Under the pieces are notes generated by a model. That model ran no database searches, was not told the origin of the DNA, and saw nothing but the letters and a program-made list of their open reading frames with translations. Below, in pieces: positions 7,894 to 16,454 of a DNA stretch of 64,000 nt. Origin of the DNA: Lysobacter_L cavernae (GTDB taxonomy: Bacteria > Pseudomonadota > Gammaproteobacteria > Xanthomonadales > Xanthomonadaceae); assembly GCF_042648505.1 (NCBI RefSeq), contig NZ_JBHRXK010000001.1, positions 186,001 through 250,000 of the forward strand. Reading direction: 5' to 3'. The position numbers and the translations under genes are program-made. Position 1 is the first letter of the stretch. The number at the start of each line of letters is the position of its first letter.

Positions 7894-10800
7894 TCAGTGA
7901 TATGCGGTTGAGCAGTTAAAACAACGAAGCTGTATGTTTCTTGCTTGCCCCTCTGTCTTCGTGGAGAAGGGATCACCACTGACAAGATGCATGGCTTCGT
8001 GAGCTAAAACTGCGGCCATGGAGCAGCAGCGGCCCGAAAAAATTCCGCCACCTATGGTGATTGTGTTCGGACCTAGATTCGGTTCGGTTGCACCGCAATT
8101 GGTCTCTGTGTAGTCCAAAGCAATGTCAGCGCTTATCAGCTTATTTATGACCTTTGAGCGATCAATTTCGCTGACGGCATAAGGGTCGCTGCCCTCGCAC
8201 TCCCCGCCCAAATTGCATTGCTGCATCTTGGCGATGGCTTCTGCGCGGGCCAGCTCTTTGTGGTTGTCGAAGCTGTACCCCGGCCCAGGCCGTGCCGAGT
8301 TGCCATGACTGTCGATCAGAGCGAGCGGGTTTTGCCTCACGTAACCGTATGTTGAAGGCCCGTCGACCAATCCTGACGGATCGCTCTCAACATACCGCCC
8401 ACTTCCCGGCTCGTAGTCCCGGAAGTAGTTGTAATTCAGCCCGCTAGCGGCATCGTACCGTTGGCCCGGATACCGCATATCCAACAAAAACGCCGCGCTG
8501 TCCCCGTCCGGATCCTGGCTCGGCGCGCTGTTGCCGAATGCCTCACTGGTGATATCCCACGTCCACACCGCGACATCGCGCTGCGGTTCGATCACCGCAC
8601 GCGGGGTGCCTAGGTGGTCGGCTTCGATGTAGCGGAGCTGGCCGTTAGCAATCAGGCCGATCGGCAAGCTATCTAGCCACACCACCTGCTGCGTCGGTGC
8701 ACCGGTGCTGCCGTAGTCGCCGATCCACTGCCCTGACTCGTCGTACATCGTGTAGGTGTTGCCAGTGTCCAGGTGCTTGCGCACCTGTTCGCCGCGACCG
8801 TTGTAGGCGTACTGCATCGCCACGACGTTGTCGCGCTGCACCTCGCTCATGCGGCCGGCGGCGTTGTTGGCGAACTCGCGGGCGGTACCGCCAATGGAGG
8901 TGGTGTTGCCCATCGCGTCGTAGGTGCGCGCGGTGGCACCAACGGCGGTCAGGCGGTGGCTGTCGGCCGGATAGGTGTAAGCCTCGGTGCCGCCGGCGCT
9001 GGTGAAGCTGATGCGGTTGCCAGTGGCATCGTAGGCGTACTGCTCGATGGCTGCGCCGGCGGGGCCGTCGCGGAAGGCAGTCAGGCGGTTGAGGGCGTCG
9101 TAGTCGAAGCTGACGCGCGGCGGTTGCTCCAGCCCGCTGGTGTGCAGGCTGGCGACGTTGCCCACGGCGTCCCAGCCGAAGCCCAGATTCAGGCCGCCGG
9201 CACCGGTGCCCGTGCTCAGGATGGTCTTGGGCCGGTAGTCGAGATCGAGCGTGCGGCTGAGCGTGCGGCCGTTGCCGAACATCCAGCCAGCCACCGGGCC
9301 GAACGGATGGTAGCTGGCGCCGGTCAGCAGGACCTGGCGGCTGCCGCCGCTGGGCGTCACGCCGACCTCCGTGGCGCGACCGAGGCCGTCGCGCACGTAG
9401 TCGACCTGCGCACCATCGGGGTACTCGATGCCCGCCAGTTGGCCCGCCTTGGTGTAGGCGTAGCGCAGCGTGAAGCTCTGACCGTTAGTCGTCTGCACCT
9501 TACGGGTGAGATTGCCGAAGCGGTCGTAGCAGTAGCGGGTGGCGCCGCTGCCGTCGGTCATGCGCGTCAAGCGGCTCGCCGCGAACGTCTCGCCAGCGGT
9601 GCAATCGGGCTGCACGGCGTCGTAGGTGTAGCCGACGTTGAGCGCGGTGTCGCTGTAGCCGATGGCTGTGAGGCGGTTGAGCGCGTCATAGCTGTACGTC
9701 GTCGCCTCGCCGCGTGCGTCGAGTGCGCTGATGCGGTTGCCGGCGGCGTCGTAACCGTAGGTTGCGACCCCGGTGTCGGGGCTTTCCAGCCGCGTGAGGT
9801 CGCCGAAGGCATTGTAGTGGTACTTCGTGCTCAGGCCTTTGGGGTCGACGACTTCGGTCAGGTGATCCTGGGCGTCGTACTTGAACTGCGTGGTCGCGGC
9901 GATGCCGGCCACGTCCTGTATGGTCTTGCTGAGGCGGTTGAGCGGGTCGTAGTCGTTGTCGGTGACCCGGCCCAGCACATCGGTCACCGTGTCGGTGTTG
10001 CCGTTGGCGTCGTAGGCGAAGCCGGTGGGGTGGTTACTGGCGTCCTTAGCGGCCTGCAACTGGCCCAGTTGGTTGTAGACGCGCGACAGCGTGCGCTTGA
10101 GGCTGTCGTCGCTGCCTTTCACCTCTTCCCTGGTGCGGTTGCCGGCGCTGTCCAGCGTGTAATGGATGCGGTTGCCGTCGGCATCGACGATGTCGGTGAG
10201 CCGGTGCGCCGCGTCGTACACGTAGGAGGTGAAGCTGCCGTCCGGCAGCGTGGTGCTGCTGACCAGCCCGGTCGGGTAGTAGGCGATGCGGGTGATCTGG
10301 CCGTCGGCCTCACTAGCGCCATCGGCACCACGCACCTTGCGCGCCGTCATCCAGCCGCGCGGGTGGTATTCGAAATCAGTGACGACGCCGTTGGCGTCTT
10401 TCACCGACAGCACGCGGCCGGCGCCGTCGTAGCGCAGCGTCTCGGTCACCTGGCCAAGCGCGTTGGTAACCTTCCACAGGTCACCTTTGCGCCATGCGCA
10501 AGTGGTTGGCGAGACGGCGCAGTCGGCGTGGTCGGTAGCGTAGTACTGGTACTCGGTGACATCCGCTACATCTGTTCGCCGATCGTCTACGGACGTCTGA
10601 AGGCCGATCACAGGACACGCCCCACTATCCACGTCCGCTTGCTCGCAGTAACTGAAGGTCGTAGCCCTGATTTCGCCCGTCGCCATATCCTTGCTCGATA
10701 GGGAAATCAGTTGTCCGCGCGAGTTGCGAAGCCAGGTGCGCATGGCCACGGCCGCACCAGAGGAATCGTAGGTAGTCTCCTGGGATGGCTGCCCTGTACT

Positions 10801-12957
10801 CGCGTCGCGCGTGGTGTCGATCGTTCTCGTCTGAGCGGTCACAACCCCAGCAGTTGTGAGCGCATCCTTTCGCACCACGCGCAGAAGCGTCGGGTAGCTG
10901 GTATCCGTGCGATTACCGCGCCCATCCGTCGTGCTCCCCACCCATGCCGATGACGCGGAGGCGTAAGAGATCAGCGTGGGCACGGACTGGCCGTCCGCCA
11001 TCTCCACCCTCGATGAGGGTTTACGGAAGATGCCGCTGCGTGGCGAAATCTCCAAGACCAGTTGCTTGCCCTCAGCGAAGGACAGCGTCGCGGATTCGGC
11101 ACCCGTTCCAGTGGTGTCGTACTCAATCATCAAGCGGTCTACTCCACCCGCATGGGATGTCGATATCGCCCGCCCTTTATGGTCGAACTGGAACGTTGCG
11201 AAGCGGTTTACCACCCCAGTCGCCGACTTCTCGCTGATACCCGTCAACGCATGTGGAAATCCGCCTGCAGGAGGAGTAGCAGGGCAACCATTCGCCCCAA
11301 CTGGGCAGATGTTCTCTGACTCGTTGTAGTGATAGTTGCGGGAGGTCCCATCGGGGTATTCAACGACCGTCGGCTCGCCGTTCAGCCCATAGCCATAAGT
11401 AATGACGCTTCCATCCGGCAGTTCCACGGCGAGCAGGCGGCGCCCACGGCAGGTCGCGAGATCGGCCGAATCCACGCAAGGGTCGAAGGAGACGGCACCC
11501 GAACCGACGACAGTGTTCATCACCCCGTAGTAGAACTTGAGAGAGCGCCCCATTGAGTCTGTCACGCGCTCCAGTACCCCGGCCGGGTTCCCCTGCAACG
11601 AGGTGTCCATTCCTTGCGATGCCGCAAATGACATCGTGAGGCGGCTGCTAGCATCGCCCAAGCGCTCTATGGCGGTGAGCTGACCCTGCGTATTGAACGA
11701 TTTCAGCAGCCCATCGCCTGTCCTCAGTTCCCATCCGGTCGTCCCCACCTTACGTAGCACGGACCCGTATTCGTTGACGGAATAGTAGCCGCCCACCTCG
11801 GCACCCGCGTCAAACCGCTCCACATTGCCATCGTCCGCCACATGCAGGATATGGGAACTGTTAGGCGCATACACGCGCTCCGAGTACTGGTGGTTCCAGC
11901 TCGGCCCCATCATCAGATTTGAAAGCTTCAAGCGGATCGAGTTGTAGTAGCGTGAGAATTCCAGCAGGCCCTGCTTGAAGTCTTCTTCCCGCTGAATCTT
12001 GGCACCCGTCGCTGGTACGCATGGATTGTTGTACGGACACTCCCGCGTTGGAACGAGCCGTGTTTCGACGATGCCGGATTCGTTGCTGGCGCACACCGAA
12101 TCCATGCTCCCGACCTGCGGCGCCGGGATATACCCGCCTTGCGCATTAAGCTTTATTGTTACCGGCACCAGGCCAGCTTCACACTCGAAAACCTGCTCGC
12201 GCCAGGCTACCGCCTTCTCGCGGTAGTTGCCGGTGCAAACACCTTGCGAATTGCGGGCGCCGAAGTTGCGCACGAAAGTCTTGTTGTAGACGCTCCGCGG
12301 GTCGAACCCAGCGAACACGCCGTCGTACCCACCGTAGCCGTTGCCGAACTCATAAGCACCGACGTTGCTTGCCGTAGGCCCCGAACCATCCGGGTATGTG
12401 CTCATGCGACCGGCGGACAACGGAGGAGACGGCCAACCCGATTCGCTCGTGAACGTGACATTGCACGCGCTTCCAGGTGCGCCGGTATCTCGCGAGAGCA
12501 CCTCTTTGAGGATACTGAGGTCCCCGTTGTTGATTGGGCACCCTTGGCACTGACCCGGCCCACAGTCGCCGTACCCGCCACGGCACGTTGGTACGCCGTT
12601 GTCGCAATGGCACACCCAGTCGCTGTTCCCGCCAAAACTGGTGAACTCGTACAGCTTGGCGTACTCCTGACCCGTGAGCTTTCCAGGCCTCGATCGCACC
12701 CGATAGATGTATGACTTGGGACTGTTGTTGGTCCAGTTTGTCCCGCTGACCTCCACCTGCTCAAGAAACTTTCGGCCACGCGACGATGCAGCGTTGTCCT
12801 GGCGCATCCAACTCTCCGCTTCCTCTAGAGAGCCAAAACATGCCTTGATACCGGATACACCGTGGTTGGAGCAGAATTCCCATGCTTGGCCCGACTGCGC
12901 AGCAGCGTGCGACATGGCGAGCATCCACAACCCAATAACGAGAACCAGACGCAGCAT
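7894..12957 (-). CDS. Secreted Rhs/YD-repeat protein with zincin-like C-terminal tip
   Basis: The protein is 1,687 residues. The start at 12957 has AGGGAG 8 nt upstream and yields a Sec signal peptide (MLRLVLVIGLWMLAMSHAAA). A Cys-rich N-terminal segment (to ~310) is followed by a DUF6531-like block (RYYNSIRLKLSNLMMGPSW), then several hundred residues of YD repeats (for example TDFEYHPRGW, TTYSYDALNRL). The Rhs core ends at RYVESDPSGL (DPSGL = residues 1526-1530). The variable tip of about 157 residues holds AAVLAHEAMHLVSGDP, an HExxH motif (H1653, E1654, H1657), a later Glu (TEGQA, E1669) and paired cysteines. This indicates a zinc metallopeptidase-type toxin. In the family, the core forms a shell around the tip. 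The protein carries its own Sec signal and shows no VgrG/PAAR link here. Confidence 0.75.
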   Translation of the reverse strand: MLRLVLVIGLWMLAMSHAAAQSGQAWEFCSNHGVSGIKACFGSLEEAESWMRQDNAASSRGRKFLEQVEVSGTNWTNNSPKSYIYRVRSRPGKLTGQEYAKLYEFTSFGGNSDWVCHCDNGVPTCRGGYGDCGPGQCQGCPINNGDLSILKEVLSRDTGAPGSACNVTFTSESGWPSPPLSAGRMSTYPDGSGPTASNVGAYEFGNGYGGYDGVFAGFDPRSVYNKTFVRNFGARNSQGVCTGNYREKAVAWREQVFECEAGLVPVTIKLNAQGGYIPAPQVGSMDSVCASNESGIVETRLVPTRECPYNNPCVPATGAKIQREEDFKQGLLEFSRYYNSIRLKLSNLMMGPSWNHQYSERVYAPNSSHILHVADDGNVERFDAGAEVGGYYSVNEYGSVLRKVGTTGWELRTGDGLLKSFNTQGQLTAIERLGDASSRLTMSFAASQGMDTSLQGNPAGVLERVTDSMGRSLKFYYGVMNTVVGSGAVSFDPCVDSADLATCRGRRLLAVELPDGSVITYGYGLNGEPTVVEYPDGTSRNYHYNESENICPVGANGCPATPPAGGFPHALTGISEKSATGVVNRFATFQFDHKGRAISTSHAGGVDRLMIEYDTTGTGAESATLSFAEGKQLVLEISPRSGIFRKPSSRVEMADGQSVPTLISYASASSAWVGSTTDGRGNRTDTSYPTLLRVVRKDALTTAGVVTAQTRTIDTTRDASTGQPSQETTYDSSGAAVAMRTWLRNSRGQLISLSSKDMATGEIRATTFSYCEQADVDSGACPVIGLQTSVDDRRTDVADVTEYQYYATDHADCAVSPTTCAWRKGDLWKVTNALGQVTETLRYDGAGRVLSVKDANGVVTDFEYHPRGWMTARKVRGADGASEADGQITRIAYYPTGLVSSTTLPDGSFTSYVYDAAHRLTDIVDADGNRIHYTLDSAGNRTREEVKGSDDSLKRTLSRVYNQLGQLQAAKDASNHPTGFAYDANGNTDTVTDVLGRVTDNDYDPLNRLSKTIQDVAGIAATTQFKYDAQDHLTEVVDPKGLSTKYHYNAFGDLTRLESPDTGVATYGYDAAGNRISALDARGEATTYSYDALNRLTAIGYSDTALNVGYTYDAVQPDCTAGETFAASRLTRMTDGSGATRYCYDRFGNLTRKVQTTNGQSFTLRYAYTKAGQLAGIEYPDGAQVDYVRDGLGRATEVGVTPSGGSRQVLLTGASYHPFGPVAGWMFGNGRTLSRTLDLDYRPKTILSTGTGAGGLNLGFGWDAVGNVASLHTSGLEQPPRVSFDYDALNRLTAFRDGPAGAAIEQYAYDATGNRISFTSAGGTEAYTYPADSHRLTAVGATARTYDAMGNTTSIGGTAREFANNAAGRMSEVQRDNVVAMQYAYNGRGEQVRKHLDTGNTYTMYDESGQWIGDYGSTGAPTQQVVWLDSLPIGLIANGQLRYIEADHLGTPRAVIEPQRDVAVWTWDITSEAFGNSAPSQDPDGDSAAFLLDMRYPGQRYDAASGLNYNYFRDYEPGSGRYVESDPSGLVDGPSTYGYVRQNPLALIDSHGNSARPGPGYSFDNHKELARAEAIAKMQQCNLGGECEGSDPYAVSEIDRSKVINKLISADIALDYTETNCGATEPNLGPNTITIGGGIFSGRCCSMAAVLAHEAMHLVSGDPFSTKTEGQARNIQLRCFNCSTAYH

Positions 12958-13292
12958 GAGCAATCTCCCTATTGCATGAGCGAGTTCGATGAAGCGGACG
13001 GCGATCCTCTTCGCGCGGGACGAACCAGCAGCCTATCGCGCGATAGTTGGCATGGACAGACGGCGATCATGCCTATGCCCAAGCATTGGAAGAGTTGGGC
13101 AGGCCACACAGTCCCAGCAGGATATGTGCTGCACTTCCAAGTGCCTTACCCCTTCCGTAAGCGGAACCCCTGCGCCGCAGACGAAGTGTCCAATGCACCG
13201 CCCCCTTGAACTGAGACGCCAAGCACATAATGCCAATAGTCCAAAATGACACTGGCTTGGGCACGGCGTGTTGCCGTTTCACGAACACAGCA
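12958..13292. other. 335-nt stretch without a confident gene
   Basis: It contains the ribosome site of the Rhs gene at its left edge and, from about 13,195, a sequence (CCCCTTGAACTGAGACGCC) resembling the left end of IS3-type elements. Short open frames beginning at 12,989 (KRTAILFARDEPAAYRAIVG) look faintly protein-like but are broken by a frame change within about 30 codons. I see no intact gene. Confidence 0.5.
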
Positions 13293-14074
13293 GACCCAAG
13301 AGCATTGCGCACCCGCGTGCGGTCCCCGATACAAGCGAAGGTGTCGCAGATCGCCCGTGACCTTGGGATCCGCGCCTACCAGATCCACCGTTGGCGACGC
13401 GAGTTGGAGGCATGCCTGGGCCTGTCGTCCTCCCAGTGCGCGTGCACAGGACAACGCCCGGCTGCTGGACAATATCGGTCAGCGTCATGACGACAGTGAT
13501 GGCGTGATGGCGCGCCGTGCATGCACGAGGAGCTGAGTTATGAGTGCGAGAGGGCCAACCTGAATCGCGTGGTGCGCCTGATGGCCGTCACCTGCCTGTT
13601 CGGCGTGCCGCAGAAGCGGCGCTGGCGACACAAACCCAGCGGCGTGCGGCCGACGCACGTCCATAACCACGGCGAGGGTTGGTTGTACCTGTGCGCGGTA
13701 CTGGACCTGTTCTCCCACAAGGTGGTGGGCTGGTCGATGGCGCCGGTGCAGGACCGTCACTTGGTGCTCAAAGCAGTGATGATGGCCGGTTGGCAGCGGC
13801 CGGATCGCGGCCCTGTGGTCCTGCACTCCGATCGCGGCACGCAGTTCACCAGTGCCGACTACCAGCAGTTCCTGAAGGACCACCACATCATCAGCAGCAT
13901 AAGCACGGTCGACCACTGTGGCGACAACGCGGCCATGAAGGGCTTCTTCGGCTGCTCAAGCGCGAACGCGTGCAACGTCGCCGCTACCTGAGGTTGGCCG
14001 AAGCCAGGGCCGACGTGTTCGACTATATCGAACGCTTCCACAACCCGCGCATGCAGCGCCGGCCGGACGCCTAG
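13293..14074 (+). pseudogene. IS3-family transposase remnant (OrfA and OrfB fragments)
   Basis: An OrfA-like HTH piece (KVSQIARDLGIRAYQIHRWR, about 13,341-13,400) is followed from 13,521 by an OrfB piece beginning with a helical region (ELSYECERANLNRVVRLM). The OrfB piece then shows the integrase-core strands GWLYLCAVLDLFSHKVVGW and VVLHSDRGTQFTSADYQ, the second catalytic Asp block. The segment that should carry the first catalytic Asp (the D of W-x-T-D-I-T) is deleted between THVHN and GEGWLY. A frameshift at about 13,945 moves the last part (GLLKRERV-like, then FDYIERFHNPRM) to another frame. The element cannot make an active transposase. It points the same way as the IS110 copy that follows. 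Confidence 0.75.
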
Positions 14075-14104
14075 GACCAGGCTTTTAGACTCTGGAAACG
14101 GGGT

Positions 14105-14207
14105 AGAACCCGGGAGTCCGCCCGGAAGCATCGGTAATCGGGCGGACCGACTCTCGGTCGAGCTCTCCCTAGAATCCAAAGCCCCGGCTTTGGTTAGGAG
14201 AGATGAG
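14105..14207 (+). ncRNA. Candidate bridge-RNA region of the IS110 element
   Basis: IS110-family elements are known to encode a structured bridge RNA in their non-coding end. Directly upstream of this transposase are three nested hairpins: GTCCGCCCG/CGGGCGGAC (14,116-14,147, 9 bp, 14-nt loop), GACCGA/TCGGTC (14,145-14,159, overlapping the first, so the two are alternatives) and CCAAAGCC/GGCTTTGG (14,176-14,193) just before the start codon. The density of stems in about 100 nt is what one expects of this RNA. Only about 130 nt separate the IS3 remnant from the start codon, which is short, so the RNA may be truncated or may sit downstream instead. Confidence 0.35.
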
Positions 14208-15239
14208 ATGACCTACTACACAGGTTTGGATGCCTCGCTACGCTCGGTGTCGATCTGCATCATCGACGAACAAGGGCGTTATCCAGCACGAAGCAAAGGT
14301 CGCCGCTGACGTCGACCCGATCGTGCGCTGCCTTCACGACTTCAACCTTGACCTCAACGTCGTGACGTTCGAGGCCGGTGCGCTCACGCAATACCTGACA
14401 TATGGCTTGCAGGCGGCCGGGTTCGACACGGTCTGCCTTGAAGCGCGCCAGGTCGCCGCGGCGCTGTCCGCGATGCGGAACAAGACAGATCGCAATGATG
14501 CGCGTGGCATCGCCCAGATCCTGCGCACTGGCTGGTACAGCCGGGTGCACGTGAAGAGCCTGGAAAGTCATCATCTTCGAATCCTGCTTTCGAGCCGTCG
14601 GATGGTCCTGGCCAAATGCGTGGATCTGGAGAACGAGTTGCGCGGCTTGCCCAAGGTCTTCGGCATCCGGCTTTCCAGCCACGTACCCCATGGCGCCTAC
14701 GATGAGACGGTGCGGCCGTTGATCGAAGCCCAGCCGGCCTTTGTGCGAGCGCTGTTGCCGCTGCTTGAAGCCCGGCATGTGTTGTACCGGACCTTTTTGA
14801 AACTCGACAACGAGGTGGCGCGGTGCGCGCCGATCCGATCTGCCAGCGTCTGATGACGGTACCGGGCGTTGGTGCGATCGCGGCACTGACCTTCCGAGCG
14901 GCCGTGGACGACCCAACCCGATTCAAGTCATCGCGAACGGTCGCAGCGCATTTCGGATTGACGCCACGGCACTTTCAGTCGGGCGAGACCGACAACGTGG
15001 GCCATATTTCCAAGGCTGGCGACCCCGGCGTGCGCAGCGCCCTGTACGTGGCAGCACACGCGCTGGTGACGCGCAGCAACCAATGGTGCTCACTCAAGGC
15101 CTGGAGTGTCCGGCTCGCCAAGACGCGCGGCCGACGCCGGGCAGTGATAGCGGTGGCCCGAAAGTTGGTCGTCATCCTGCATCGCATGTGGATCGACGGC
15201 ACCGAGTTCCGCTGGGGCTCTGAGGAGGCGGTGGCATGA
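14208..15239 (+). pseudogene. IS110-family transposase with two frameshifts
   Basis: The N-terminus (MTYYTGLDASLRSVSICIID) starts at ATG 14208 behind TTAGGAGAG. The coding sense moves one frame at about 14,270 (continuing HEAKVAADVDPIVRCLHDF) and returns at about 14,815 to the original frame. The RuvC-like DEDD domain shows GLDAS and NKTDRNDARGIAQ. The C-terminal transposase_20 part is well kept: LMTVPGVGAIAALTF, HFGLTPRHFQSG and AGDPGVRSALYVAAH. Total length (about 343 codons) is normal for the family, so only small indels inactivate it. In life the enzyme pairs with a bridge RNA to recombine DNA without target duplication. Confidence 0.8.
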
Positions 15240-15598
15240 GCTAGGCAAGTCACATCCCGGAACCCAGCCGGAGGCATCCCTGCGTGGACGATGGTCTGGA
15301 TGAAGCCGCAAATGTCTGCTGCGCCCTCAAGCGCGCCCCAAAGCGAGGCTCTCCATTCCGTCCGACCAATGCCTGCAGCGTGCCGAGCTTCACCGAGCCG
15401 ACTGCGAAAAGAAGCGTGACCCACGCGGCGACGATTCCGACCAACGGAGAAGCAAGACCTTGACACTACCGCCCGATTAAAGAAGCGGACATTAGCACCA
15501 GCAGACCATTCAGGGTCAACCGACACAGGTGTCCAGTTAGAGGCGTTCCGAACGTAGGGTAGTGTGCTACGTTTATCTATGTGCACCCTGTTTGGGGG
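15240..15598. other. About 360 nt without a recognisable gene
   Basis: The first part probably belongs to the right end of the IS110 element. Beyond that I see no convincing reading frame, RNA gene or terminator. A minus-strand open stretch runs through it, but it continues antisense into the transposase and matches nothing I know. Confidence 0.5.
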
Positions 15599-16036
15599 TC
15601 AAAGCGCCGGCTTTGGGAGCCGGTGAGCGTGACGCCTAAGCAGGGTTTCGCTTTCCCGGCTTCCTTGCGTCGCCGGAGGTCGGGGCAGGTTTCCTGCCAT
15701 GGCCTCCTTCTTGCTCTCGGCTGATTGTATGAGCGTTTCGTATAGCGCTAAGTCAGGGTGGGGGTTTCTCGGCCGACCTCTCCGCCTTGGTGAAGGTACT
15801 GGGGATGAGATGGCTTGTTTGACCACTCGTCTGGCAGTGGCTTGTTTTCTCCCTTCTTCTCGAACGTAGGCAATTAGATCTTCGCGCAGAAGGATTATGC
15901 GCTTTTGATTAAGGCGCAAAGCCGGCACGACGCCCGACTCAATCAGCTTCAGGATCGAGTCCACGCCGGTTCGTAGAAGCAATGCCGCTTCCCTAGCGCT
16001 GAGGATGTCGTTCTTCGGTTCTTGGAAGTATTTCAT
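15599..16036 (-). CDS. Excisionase-like HTH DNA-binding protein
   Basis: The product is 145 residues from the ATG at 16036, which has GAGG 6 nt upstream; ATGs at 16048 and 16072 are in frame with poorer sites. Residues 10-58 form a winged-helix HTH of the MerR/excisionase type: ILSAREAALLLRTGVDSILK, then a wing RIILLREDLIAYVRE. This is the layout used by recombination directionality factors and by other plasmid or island regulators. The remainder is basic and Pro/Arg-rich without recognisable domains. It lies less than 400 nt from the putative attR site, where such genes commonly sit, but no integrase is visible next to it. Confidence 0.55.
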   Translation of the reverse strand: MKYFQEPKNDILSAREAALLLRTGVDSILKLIESGVVPALRLNQKRIILLREDLIAYVREEGRKQATARRVVKQAISSPVPSPRRRGRPRNPHPDLALYETLIQSAESKKEAMAGNLPRPPATQGSRESETLLRRHAHRLPKPAL

Positions 16037-16048
16037 CGACTGCCTCAT

Positions 16049-16396
16049 AAGCTCGGAGCGACTCCTGTACATCTGGGAGGTGCATTGGCAGCAGCGCTAC
16101 CAAGAGACCCTCGTTGGGTACGGGGCCGTGGAGAGAGTGCAGCGCTGGTGGAGCATATCCCCGTGCCGGACGCAGAGTCACCGAGTTGGATCGGGATGGC
16201 AGCCCCGTTTGGATCTGCCGGTGCCGCTCCTCCGGCCCCACGGTAGCGGCTGCCTCGCCGCCCGCATCGCGCACGCGAGAGGGAGGCCAGTAGCGAACCA
16301 ATTGACCCAAGCGAGCTGGGCTTGGCGGTAACTTTGGCGGTAACTCGTCATTGTGGATTGCGACGAACCGCGCAAAATTGGTATCACAGCGCATAA
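16049..16396. other. About 350 nt without a confident gene, inside the right island edge
   Basis: A minus-strand frame (16,394 to 15,993) is open but has no family resemblance, no ribosome site that I can see and a long overlap with the excisionase-like gene. I leave it unannotated. Confidence 0.4.
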
Positions 16397-16419
16397 TTCA
16401 ATAGCCCCCACCTCCACCA
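16397..16419 (+). repeat. Putative attR: 3' end of tmRNA (ssrA) or a tRNA
   Basis: Reading left to right: TTCAATA fits a 7-nt T-loop, GCCCC the 3' T-stem strand, CACCTCC the 3' acceptor strand, then the discriminator A and CCA. The acceptor strand would pair with GGGGGTG or GGAGGTG, as in gammaproteobacterial tmRNAs. The matching 5' T-stem strand is absent (GCATAA instead), so this is only a fragment. Integrases that use ssrA leave just such a 3' duplicate at one end of the element. Confidence 0.6.
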
Positions 16420-16427
16420 TTTGTCGG

Positions 16428-16454
16428 AAAGAGCCCGCCCTGCGCGGGCTCTTT
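16428..16454 (+). terminator. Terminator just after the tmRNA/tRNA 3' fragment
   Basis: Stem AAAGAGCCCGC / GCGGGCTCTTT with a 5-nt loop, followed by CTTTTC. It is probably the original terminator of the RNA gene now displaced by the island. Confidence 0.75.

Larger units (their letters stand above)
14100..15300 (+). mobile_element. IS110-family insertion element, inactive; ends approximate
   Basis: The boundaries are estimates. The left end falls after the IS3 remnant and the right end somewhere after the transposase stop at 15,239. IS110 elements lack conspicuous inverted repeats and target duplications, so exact ends cannot be seen. The similar strings GCCCGGAAGCATC (14,120-14,132) and AGCCGGAGGCATC (about 15,267-15,279) occur near the two sides. 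The element appears to have landed in the right end of the older IS3 copy. Confidence 0.5.
1..16419. mobile_element. Right part of a probable genomic island or prophage remnant
   Basis: The stretch combines phage-type replication genes, small zinc-knuckle proteins typical of mobile elements, a defence-like NTPase, an Rhs effector, two IS families and an excisionase-like protein. Its right limit is inferred from a 23-nt tmRNA/tRNA 3'-end sequence at 16,397-16,419 followed at once by a strong terminator. The sequence 5' of that match (ending GCATAA) does not pair with the T-stem, as expected where a duplicated attachment core meets foreign DNA. The left end and the integrase are outside the window or absent, so the extent is inferred. 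Confidence 0.6.

Noticed and set aside
8773..10701. 642-codon plus-strand open frame
   Set aside because: It is exactly antisense to the YD-repeat part of the Rhs gene, and its Val/Ala/Gly-rich text is a shadow of that repeat; no ribosome site or family match.
12989..13249. Possible small protein remnant (KRTAILFARDEPAAYRAIVG)
   Set aside because: Sense is lost after about 25 codons and continues only if a frameshift is assumed (GDHAYAQALEELGRP); too little to claim a gene.
14975..15586. 203-codon minus-strand frame
   Set aside because: More than a third is antisense to the IS110 transposase and the rest matches nothing.
15993..16394. 133-codon minus-strand frame before the excisionase-like gene
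   Set aside because: No family resemblance, no clear ribosome site, and overlap with the start of a better gene; left as unannotated sequence.
16397..16419. Complete tmRNA or tRNA gene
   Set aside because: Only the 3' arm is present; the 5' acceptor and T-stem strands are missing upstream.
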